A DNA stretch of 8,979 nt from Campylobacterota bacterium (GTDB lineage Bacteria > Campylobacterota > Campylobacteria > Campylobacterales > Sulfurospirillaceae): assembly GCA_009930355.1 (NCBI GenBank), contig RZYK01000076.1, positions 1 to 8,979 on the forward strand. The letters are read 5' to 3'. The notes below the pieces were generated by a model. That model saw nothing but the letters and a program-made list of their open reading frames with translations, was not told where the DNA came from and did not search any database. The position numbers and the translations under genes are program-made. Below, piece after piece: positions 1-5,989 of this stretch. Position 1 is the stretch's first letter, and each line of letters starts with the position of its first letter.

Positions 1-104
1 TTTTCAAAATAATTTTTAAGTAATGCAATAATGCGCTCTTCATCAATAATTTCACTAATGCCTCGTTTAATTTCATCTAACGCATTCTTAATTTTCATAT
101 CCAT
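1..104 (-). CDS. tyrS: Tyrosyl-tRNA synthetase, N-terminal fragment (runs off the left edge)
   Basis: This is the start of a minus-strand gene cut by the window edge; 34 codons are visible, beginning MDMKIKNALDEIKRG and continuing with an ISEIIDEERI-like stretch. That charged N-terminal helix resembles the start of Campylobacterota tyrosyl-tRNA synthetases, and tyrS follows spoT in C. jejuni, so the call rests on similarity plus context. The catalytic domain is outside the window. TyrS would charge tRNA-Tyr in the cytoplasm. Three in-frame ATGs occur at 116, 104 and 98. I chose 104 because a GGA lies 7 bases upstream, whereas the ATG at 116 has AAGGA almost touching it. The gap to the spoT stop is 24 bases, so co-transcription with spoT is likely. 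Confidence 0.72.
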   Translation of the reverse strand, partial: MDMKIKNALDEIKRGISEIIDEERIIALLKNYFE

Positions 105-128
105 GATTACGTCCATTTCCTTCTACAA

Positions 129-2285
129 TTATTTATAAGCATCATTCACGGAGACCAGTTCAATCACACGATACTTACCTTTAAGATTTTCTCGTACAGT
201 ACTGATGTTTTTATCAGGTAATTCAAGGATCATTTCAAAATAATCCGCATGCCCTTCGTCTTCGCTTTTTCCAAGCTCAATGGTGACAAGATTAATCTGC
301 ATTTTAGCTAAATAAGCTAAAAATGAGGCTAAAGAGCCCTTTTTATTATCCAGACTCACAATAAGTTTATAACGATCCGGTGCTTCACGTGTCCATTTTA
401 CAAAAACCATTGGCTCATCTTGCTCCATTAAAGAAGCAGCACGTTCACACAATTTATGATGCACAAAAACGTCATTCCCTTTTTTAAATCCAACAATATC
501 ATCACCCCTTTTTGGATGACAACAGTAGTCAAAATAGACATTGGATACATTATGATTGGAATAAATCACAATATTTTCAAATTTTTGTTTTTTAATGCGA
601 TAACGATCTTTTTTCAAAAGAGGGAAAAGCAATGTATCTTGCAAGGCATACAGCTTTAATGTATTAGCAATATCTTGTAAATAGATTGAATCGGTTGCGA
701 CTTTAAAAATTTTTTTCAAAGCATGCTCTTGCTCCACCCATGACTCAACTTTGGTTTGGGCAACACTAAAAACATGTGAAAGAATTTTAAGTGCGACTTT
801 ATGATTAATTTCTTTAATTTTCTGCCGACAATGAAATTGAATGGTGGTTTTTGCTTTTCCCGTTTTAACACTATTCACCCAAGTACAGCGATATTTTGGC
901 TCTTTAGATGTCACAATACGTACGATATCACCATTTTTAAGCTCTGTAAGCAAAGGTACTTTTTGCTTATTTACATAAGCTTCATCCGCATACATGCCAA
1001 CTTCGGTGTGCACTTCATATGCAAAATCTAAAACCGTAGCACTTCTAGGTAAAGTAAAGATGTCTCCTTTAGGAGAAAAAACAGCAATATCTTCACTGTA
1101 AAGATTATCTTTAGCAATCGCATAAAAATCTTCAATATTATCAATTTCTTCATTTTGGGTATTCAGATCATTCAGCCAATCCAATTTTGGATTGAGTCCT
1201 CCTGATTTATACTTCCAGTGTGCAGCAACACCATACTCTGCTGTTCTATTCATATCATACGTTCTAATTTGAGACTCAATAATTGATTTATCATCAAACA
1301 CTGTCGTATGAATCGTCTGATAACCATTTTCTTTGGGTATTGCAATATAATCTTTAAAACGAGAAATAAGTGGCCTAAAGTGTTGATGTACAATACCTAA
1401 TGCCCTATAACAATCAATAGGTGTTCTCACAATAATTCGAATGGCTAAAAGATCTAAAACCTCTTCAATACTTACACCTTTGCGTTGCATCTTTAAATAA
1501 ATAGAATAGTAGTGCTTTACACGTTTTTGTATTGTAAAATCATTCTCAATAAATCCCTCTTTAATCATATGATTTTTGATTTTTGAAATAAAATGATTAA
1601 GACGAAGTTGAAGTTGTTGTCCATGTTCTTTAATGTAGGTATCAATCTTATGATACTCATTAGGCATAACATAACAAAAACTTAAATCTTCCAAAAGATT
1701 TTTAATTGAGGAGATACCTAAACGGTGAGCAATCGGAGCATAAACAACTAAAGTTTCTTCCGCAATACGTTTTTGTTTCATAGCATCCAAAGCAGAAAGT
1801 GTTAACATATTATGTAATCGATCACACAATTTTACGACCAAAACGCGAACATCACGAATAGAAGCAATTAACATTTTACGAAACGTTAATGCAGAAGCGA
1901 CCAATTTGTCATTTGAGTAAGAAGGAATGAGTTCAACATCTCTAATTTCAACAATTTTAGTCAAACCATCAACTAAATGTCCAACTTCTTCACCAAACAT
2001 CGCCCTAATCTCTTCAGCAGAGCAAGAAGTATCTTCCACAACATCATGTAATAAACCCGCAACAATCATCGACTCATCACCACCCAAATAGGCAACAAAT
2101 ACACACACTAAAAGGGGATGAACAACATACGCTTCACCACTTTTACGGAATTGCCCTTGGTGTTTAGAAATTGTAAAAGCAACTGCTTTTTCAATATTTG
2201 GCGTTGGTTTAATATATTTGTATAAGAGTTCAACTGCACCATCAGAGCTTTTGCACTCTTTTACAATTTCAACTAACTCTTCCAA
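129..2285 (-). CDS. spoT: Bifunctional (p)ppGpp synthetase/hydrolase of the RelA/SpoT family
   Basis: A long RSH enzyme (718 aa, normal family size) that makes and degrades the stringent-response alarmone (p)ppGpp in the cytoplasm. The N-terminal HD hydrolase domain (about 30-190) shows the metal/catalytic residues H56 (VVHP), H80-D81, E84-D85 (HDVVEDT) and D155 (CDRLHN). The synthetase domain (about 230-360) has the KHYYSIYLKM segment, D278 in DLLAIRIIV, the GYQTIHT loop and E337 in ESQIRT. R309-D312 reads RFKD, the RXKD form typical of bifunctional enzymes rather than the acidic form of RelA. A TGS domain follows (about 399-460), then a conserved-cysteine domain (C588, C589, H609-H610, C613) and a C-terminal ACT domain (about 637-715). 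Campylobacterota usually carry one such enzyme, so this is probably the only full-length RSH protein. The start is TTG at 2285, ten bases after the rpoZ stop, with no clear Shine-Dalgarno. An in-frame TAA lies just upstream and no ATG/GTG/TTG alternative occurs in the first 30 codons, so translation is probably coupled to rpoZ. Confidence 0.95.
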   Translation of the reverse strand: MEELVEIVKECKSSDGAVELLYKYIKPTPNIEKAVAFTISKHQGQFRKSGEAYVVHPLLVCVFVAYLGGDESMIVAGLLHDVVEDTSCSAEEIRAMFGEEVGHLVDGLTKIVEIRDVELIPSYSNDKLVASALTFRKMLIASIRDVRVLVVKLCDRLHNMLTLSALDAMKQKRIAEETLVVYAPIAHRLGISSIKNLLEDLSFCYVMPNEYHKIDTYIKEHGQQLQLRLNHFISKIKNHMIKEGFIENDFTIQKRVKHYYSIYLKMQRKGVSIEEVLDLLAIRIIVRTPIDCYRALGIVHQHFRPLISRFKDYIAIPKENGYQTIHTTVFDDKSIIESQIRTYDMNRTAEYGVAAHWKYKSGGLNPKLDWLNDLNTQNEEIDNIEDFYAIAKDNLYSEDIAVFSPKGDIFTLPRSATVLDFAYEVHTEVGMYADEAYVNKQKVPLLTELKNGDIVRIVTSKEPKYRCTWVNSVKTGKAKTTIQFHCRQKIKEINHKVALKILSHVFSVAQTKVESWVEQEHALKKIFKVATDSIYLQDIANTLKLYALQDTLLFPLLKKDRYRIKKQKFENIVIYSNHNVSNVYFDYCCHPKRGDDIVGFKKGNDVFVHHKLCERAASLMEQDEPMVFVKWTREAPDRYKLIVSLDNKKGSLASFLAYLAKMQINLVTIELGKSEDEGHADYFEMILELPDKNISTVRENLKGKYRVIELVSVNDAYK

Positions 2286-2295
2286 AAGAATTTAC

Positions 2296-2511
2296 TTAAC
2301 AGTCAGTGATAGAATCTAATCTAATTTTACCTTCTGCGATTTCCAAAAGTGCAATATCAGTAAATTTTTGTTTGTTTTTATCTGCTTTAATTAACGGTTC
2401 AGCACCATTGGAAAGCTGATCTGCTCTTTTTGAAACCATCATAACCAATCTATAACGATCTTGTCCAACAAGTTGTAAAGCTCTTGCTGTAATCTCTTCT
2501 GTTCTTTGCAT
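2296..2511 (-). CDS. rpoZ: DNA-directed RNA polymerase omega subunit
   Basis: A 71-residue omega subunit, the small assembly factor that binds beta-prime in RNA polymerase. The core reads RYRLVMMVSKRADQL, followed by N-G-A, PLI and the IALLEIAEGKI helix, which corresponds to omega segments such as RFDLVLVAARRARQM and VIALREIEEG in E. coli. Length fits the short epsilon-class omegas. The N-terminus is MQRTEEI, not the MARV that contributes to ppGpp site 1 in E. coli; see findings. A good ribosome binding site (AAGGA, 5-base spacing) overlaps the pyrH stop, and only 8 bases separate the pyrH stop from the rpoZ ATG, so translation should be coupled to pyrH. spoT follows after 10 bases. Confidence 0.93.
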   Translation of the reverse strand: MQRTEEITARALQLVGQDRYRLVMMVSKRADQLSNGAEPLIKADKNKQKFTDIALLEIAEGKIRLDSITDC

Positions 2512-2516
2512 TTTTT

Positions 2517-2521
2517 TCCTT
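2517..2521 (-). promoter_or_regulatory. Ribosome binding site of rpoZ, overlapping the pyrH stop codon
   Basis: AAGGA is formed partly from the pyrH TAA stop and sits 5 bases before the rpoZ ATG (TAAGGAAAAAAATG read on the minus strand). A ribosome finishing pyrH would be on top of this site, which favours coupled translation of PyrH and omega. Confidence 0.75.
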
Positions 2522-3239
2522 ATTTATTTCTAACAATTGAGCAATTTTCTAAATTACCCTCTATAATTTTCAGTAAATTTCCTTTTTCAAACATATTGCA
2601 CACGACAATCGGAAGATTATTATCTTTGGCAAGGGCAATTGAAGTATCATCCATCACTTTAATATTATCATCCATTGCGCGTTCATACGTTAGCTCAGCT
2701 AATTTTTCCGCATCTAAAAACTTTTTAGGATCTTTATCATATACACCATCTACTTTGGTTGCTTTGATGATCATATCTGCACCAATTTCAATCGCACGAA
2801 GTGTTGCTGCTGTATCGGTCGTAAAAAAGGGATTGCCTGTTCCTGCAGCAAAAATAACAATTCTACTTTTTTCTAAATGGCGCTGTGCACGTCTTACAAT
2901 AAATGTTTCACAAATAGCTTCCATTTTGATAGCACTTTGAACACGCACTTCCATTCCCACATGCTCTAATGCTTCTTGCATAGCCACACTATTAATCACT
3001 GTTGCTAGCATTCCCATATAATCACCACTGGTACGTTTGATAATTCCATCTTTAGCTGCACTGACGCCTCGAATAATATTACCACCACCAATAACAATTC
3101 CTACTTCAATTCCCTGAACAATCAAAGATTTAATTTCATCAGCAATAAATTTCAAAATAGATGTATCGATACCAAACCCATTATCGCCTGAGAGTGCCTC
3201 ACCAGAGAACTTTACTAAAACTCTTTTTCTCTTTTGCAT
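2520..3239 (-). CDS. pyrH: UMP kinase (uridylate kinase)
   Basis: A 239-aa bacterial UMP kinase of the amino-acid-kinase fold; it phosphorylates UMP to UDP with ATP in the cytoplasm, the entry to UTP and CTP synthesis. Visible motifs: KFSGEAL (10-16) at the N-terminal phosphate loop, IGGGNIIRG (50-58), DYMGMLATVIN (73-83), GTGNPFFTTDTAA (133-145) at the UMP site, and KVDGVYDKDPKK (162-173). The length is normal. The family is a hexamer, usually activated by GTP and inhibited by UTP. The ATG at 3239 is chosen because MQKRKRVLVKFSGEAL matches the family start. Its own ribosome binding site is weak (AAAGG 10 bases upstream), and a six-codon ORF with a much stronger site ends 6 bases before it, so initiation may depend on ribosomes terminating there. 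Confidence 0.97.
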   Translation of the reverse strand: MQKRKRVLVKFSGEALSGDNGFGIDTSILKFIADEIKSLIVQGIEVGIVIGGGNIIRGVSAAKDGIIKRTSGDYMGMLATVINSVAMQEALEHVGMEVRVQSAIKMEAICETFIVRRAQRHLEKSRIVIFAAGTGNPFFTTDTAATLRAIEIGADMIIKATKVDGVYDKDPKKFLDAEKLAELTYERAMDDNIKVMDDTSIALAKDNNLPIVVCNMFEKGNLLKIIEGNLENCSIVRNK

Positions 3240-3245
3240 TATATG

Positions 3246-3266
3246 TTAACCTTTCTTTTTAGGCAT
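3246..3266 (-). CDS. Putative six-codon leader ORF upstream of pyrH (MPKKKG)
   Basis: Read on the minus strand, AAGGAG, six T residues and ATG are followed by CCT AAA AAG AAA GGT TAA, encoding MPKKKG. Its ribosome binding site is stronger than that of pyrH, and its stop is only 6 bases from the pyrH ATG. The peptide resembles the pyrH N-terminus (MPKKKG against MQKRKR), so it may be a diverged duplicate of the original pyrH start, a true leader peptide used for reinitiation, or a chance short ORF. The stretch is A-rich and low in complexity, so the similarity alone is weak evidence. Confidence 0.35.
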   Translation of the reverse strand: MPKKKG

Positions 3267-3272
3267 AAAAAA

Positions 3273-3278
3273 CTCCTT
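3273..3278 (-). promoter_or_regulatory. Strong Shine-Dalgarno (AAGGAG) in the pyrH leader
   Basis: AAGGAG lies 6 bases before the leader-ORF ATG at 3266, ideal spacing for that ATG. It is 33 bases from the pyrH ATG at 3239, too far to serve pyrH directly. It is the best match to the anti-Shine-Dalgarno that I see at any start in the window. Confidence 0.6.
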
Positions 3279-3304
3279 TATTCTACCCTAAAAGACCTAA
3301 AAAG

Positions 3305-4525
3305 TTACTTTGCACCAATAAGTTCTAACGGATTAATATGAAAATTCTTTTGTGTCACTTCAAAAGTAAGGTCATTATCAACACGACCAAGGACATACCC
3401 TTTTTTAATTTTTTGACCGACTTGAATGGTTGGAGCAATCTTAGAGAGATGGGCGTAAATCGTATGAATTTCATCACTATTTTCAACAATAACAACTTTT
3501 TGCATAGATGCAGTATCCTTAGCAAATACAACCTTGCCACTTAAAACACTTTTCACAACAGCATCAGGTGTACGTGAGGCGAGAACAACAGATTCATTAA
3601 AAATTTTAATATTATAAATAGGATCAATATAATCACCAAAACGCCGTTTAACACTATAATTATCTAAAGGTGCGATAGTTTTTTCTCCCACATATTTTTT
3701 AACCTTACTATCTTGATAGGAAGATCCTATTTGACGGATGTCAGACTTGCCAGCCACACGAGCCTGTTCTTTTTGTTTTTTGGCATTTTGCTCCGCTAAA
3801 CGTTTGTTTTCTTCTTCCACTTTAATAATTTGAAGTTTTTCTAAGGTTGCTCTGATTTCTTCACGCTCTTTAGCAATATCATCCAATTGTTTTTTATAGC
3901 CTATTTTTTTACTGTTTAACGCCGCAATAGAACTCTCTTTTTTTCTCTCTAGTGCCAGTAATTCATCTTTTTTATTTTTAGCACTTTGAATTTCACCATG
4001 AATAAGTTTAATTTCAGTACTTTGAGAATGAATTTGCTCACTAATTTGTTTATATTCATTACCCAACTGTCCTAACTCTTTACGCATAATGATATCCATT
4101 TTTTGTAGGACCTCATCGACCAATACACCATCTTCATTGTCTAAATATTCGCCATCTGAAATTAAATAAAAAGAGAAATCTTCAGCGATAATTTTAATTA
4201 ATTTATGTTCTAAATCTTTCTTCTTTAACGAAAGTACTTGCGTATCTTTAACCATGCGCTCAAGATACTCTTGCTTACGCTGTATAGCTTCTTGCGAATC
4301 ATTAATATTTTTACTTAGATTTTCTATTTTTTCTTTTATTTTTTCAATATTTTTTTCTTCTTCAACAATATCATTAGCGATATCTTGCAATTTACCGTGA
4401 ATTTTTTTTTCAGTTTCTAATTTGGATTCTAAGGTTTTTGATTTCTCACTGATTTTTTGCGCAGTATTAGCCCATAAACTTTGAACAAAAAGTACAAAAA
4501 AAATGACAAAAAGCCAATTTTTCAT
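3305..4525 (-). CDS. envC: EnvC-like murein hydrolase activator (coiled coil plus degenerate LytM/M23 domain)
   Basis: A 406-aa exported protein. Residues 1-19 form a signal peptide (KNW, hydrophobic FVIFFVLFV, then a SLWA cleavage site). About 22-255 is charged coiled coil rich in K, E and I; about 285-402 is a LytM (peptidase M23) fold ending INPLELIG. The active site is degenerate: the position of the usual HxGxD motif reads YNIKIF (304-309), and the final HxH strand reads DLTFEV (385-390). Only the histidine of YAHLS (H359) remains. EnvC proteins similarly lack zinc ligands and switch on cell-wall amidases when recruited by FtsEX. The gene follows ftsX with a 4-base ATGA overlap, which supports a periplasmic partner of FtsEX at the division site. 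A coding A9 run lies at 4412-4420. An active endopeptidase is unlikely given the missing ligands. Confidence 0.88.
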   Translation of the reverse strand: MKNWLFVIFFVLFVQSLWANTAQKISEKSKTLESKLETEKKIHGKLQDIANDIVEEEKNIEKIKEKIENLSKNINDSQEAIQRKQEYLERMVKDTQVLSLKKKDLEHKLIKIIAEDFSFYLISDGEYLDNEDGVLVDEVLQKMDIIMRKELGQLGNEYKQISEQIHSQSTEIKLIHGEIQSAKNKKDELLALERKKESSIAALNSKKIGYKKQLDDIAKEREEIRATLEKLQIIKVEEENKRLAEQNAKKQKEQARVAGKSDIRQIGSSYQDSKVKKYVGEKTIAPLDNYSVKRRFGDYIDPIYNIKIFNESVVLASRTPDAVVKSVLSGKVVFAKDTASMQKVVIVENSDEIHTIYAHLSKIAPTIQVGQKIKKGYVLGRVDNDLTFEVTQKNFHINPLELIGAK

Positions 4526-5331
4526 ACACGTCCAATCTTACGAGATACAATACTCACCGCTATAAAAGCAAAGAAGAGTGAAAAGCCAAGAAGCATTCCC
4601 CCTTCACTTAAAACATTAAATTTAGGGATAACAATATCCAATTCTAATGCAAAATTCTGCACCACAGCAAGTTGCGGTGCAATGACATAAACAGCACATA
4701 CTGCCATAGCACTTAAAAATGTATCAACCAATGTCATCCGGTACAACATCGCACTTTTCATAAAAAAGGAGGCTCCAAAAAGCGTCATGATGGACATTCT
4801 GCGATTATGTTCGTATGTCCAAATACGAATTTGTTTAAAAATAAGCAAGATAGCAACAAGCGCAACAAAAGATGCAAAAACATAGACCATCGATTGTAAA
4901 AGCAAAAACATTTTGAAAACTTTTTCATGTGTTTTTGCAAATGTTTCAACACGGGTAATGGAGCTTAAACCAGAGAGTTTTTGTCGAATCATCTCCAAAC
5001 GTTTTTGATTGGGCATGGACTCAAGTTTTAAAGAGTAAAACTTTGGAAGAGCCACTTGTAGAAGCGTTAAATTTTTTGAAGACATATCATTTTTGAGACG
5101 ATCTAAAATTTTTTTACTGCTAATTTCAGTTAATACATGTATTTCTGGAATCTGCCTTTTGAGTTCTTCCTCTTTAAGCTCAGAAGAGGCGACCAAAACA
5201 ATAGAATAATCGTTGACTATTTTTATAGAATAATCATTCACAATTGTATTCACCATCTTCGTAAATTGAAACGAAAAAAGTAAAATAAATACGGAAATGA
5301 TAATAGAAAAATGACTATTAATTGACTTCAT
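4522..5331 (-). CDS. ftsX: Cell division protein FtsX (permease-like subunit of FtsEX)
   Basis: Inner-membrane partner of FtsE. The hydrophobic pattern fits FtsX: TM1 at about 9-25, a periplasmic domain of about 110 residues (28-138), TM2 at about 141-166, TM3 at about 199-218 and TM4 at about 245-262. The stretch NRRMSIMTLFGAS (176-188) corresponds to the conserved cytoplasmic coupling segment between TM2 and TM3. FtsX relays ATP hydrolysis to a periplasmic activator, here the EnvC-like protein encoded next with a 4-base overlap. I prefer the ATG at 5331 (MKSINSHF, 269 aa), which overlaps ftsE by 14 bases. A GTG at 5343 would add four residues (V/M-A-Y-C) but has no ribosome binding site. 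Residues 30-45 are an eight-residue tandem duplication (IVNDYSI twice) at the start of the periplasmic domain. Confidence 0.92.
   Translation of the reverse strand: MKSINSHFSIIISVFILLFSFQFTKMVNTIVNDYSIKIVNDYSIVLVASSELKEEELKRQIPEIHVLTEISSKKILDRLKNDMSSKNLTLLQVALPKFYSLKLESMPNQKRLEMIRQKLSGLSSITRVETFAKTHEKVFKMFLLLQSMVYVFASFVALVAILLIFKQIRIWTYEHNRRMSIMTLFGASFFMKSAMLYRMTLVDTFLSAMAVCAVYVIAPQLAVVQNFALELDIVIPKFNVLSEGGMLLGFSLFFAFIAVSIVSRKIGRV
5197..5244 (-). repeat. Two tandem 24-base units within ftsX, encoding IVNDYSIK-IVNDYSIV
   Basis: The 24 bases from 5244 to 5221 and those from 5220 to 5197 both encode IVNDYSI plus one residue. The shared core is GATTATTCTAT; the codons for I, V and N differ synonymously (ATT/ATA, GTG/GTC, AAT/AAC), so the duplication is not recent. 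It is an exact multiple of three and leaves the reading frame intact. Confidence 0.8.
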
Positions 5332-5989
5332 GCAATACGCCACTTTCTAGAAAATAGTGTTTGTAGTCAATGCCTAATGTTGAAGGAATATTATGCGTAA
5401 CAACTAAAACGGTTGTGCCCAAATGCTCTTTCGCTCCTTTAAGTAAATTCCAAATCACTTCACTTGAATAGCTATCAAGATTTCCAGTTGGCTCATCAGC
5501 AAGAATTAAAATGGGATTGTGTGCCAAGGCTCGTGCCATTGCAACACGTTGCTGTTCTCCGCCACTCAGCTCATACGGATATTTATTGATTTTATGCAAT
5601 AATTTAACATGTTTTAATAATTTATGCGCCTGCTTAATACAAACACTTTTTGAAAAACCACCAATAATCAAAGGCAACATGACATTTTGTTCTACGGTCC
5701 ATTCATCAATTAGCTTGTAATCTTGAAAAACAACCCCTAAATAACGCCTTAAAATATTCAGTTTTGAGCTACTAATATTTTTAATATCCACCCCACATAC
5801 AGTAAGTTCACCCATATTCGGGAAAAGTTCTCCATACAAGGATTTAATAATTGTCGATTTTCCACTACCACTTTTCCCTGTAATAAAAACAAACTCTTGA
5901 GCTTTAATTTGTAGACTTGCATCTGTAATAATAGGTTCATCTCTTCCATAACTCAGATTTAAGCCATTGGCTTTAATGACATATTCCAT
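5318..5989 (-). CDS. ftsE: Cell division ATP-binding protein FtsE
   Basis: A 223-aa ABC ATPase of normal FtsE length, working at the cytoplasmic face of FtsX. All catalytic motifs are intact: Walker A GKSGSGKST (38-46), Q-loop Q89 in VVFQDYKL, signature LSGGEQQRVAMARAL (141-155), Walker B with catalytic glutamate LILADEPTGNLD (161-172), and the switch histidine H199 in VVTHN. The FQDYKL and DEPTGNLD wording is typical of FtsE and the related lipoprotein-exporter ATPases; the following ftsX gene settles the call as FtsE. It overlaps the trmB end by 17 bases and ftsX by 14 bases, which implies coupled translation. The ATG at 5989 is the only good start; the upstream AAGAG is a modest ribosome binding site. 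Confidence 0.95.
   Translation of the reverse strand: MEYVIKANGLNLSYGRDEPIITDASLQIKAQEFVFITGKSGSGKSTIIKSLYGELFPNMGELTVCGVDIKNISSSKLNILRRYLGVVFQDYKLIDEWTVEQNVMLPLIIGGFSKSVCIKQAHKLLKHVKLLHKINKYPYELSGGEQQRVAMARALAHNPILILADEPTGNLDSYSSEVIWNLLKGAKEHLGTTVLVVTHNIPSTLGIDYKHYFLESGVLHEVN

Noticed and set aside
2506..2940. A plus-strand open frame of 144 codons opposite pyrH
   Set aside because: It lies entirely antisense to a well-supported UMP kinase, has no family-like motifs, and has no convincing ribosome binding site.
3280..3285. TAGAAT on the minus strand as a possible -10 box for pyrH
   Set aside because: A start 6-8 bases downstream would fall in the AAGGAG and destroy the leader ribosome binding site. 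No extended -10 is present, and such hexamers are common in AT-rich DNA. It remains possible but unsupported.
3284..3304. Repeated CCTAAAA as a possible terminator after the EnvC-like gene
   Set aside because: The copies are direct repeats, not inverted, so no hairpin forms, and there is no following T-run in the transcript direction.
5341..5343. GTG at 5343 as the ftsX start
   Set aside because: It has no upstream ribosome binding site and lies deeper in ftsE; the MKSINSHF start at 5331 fits the family better.
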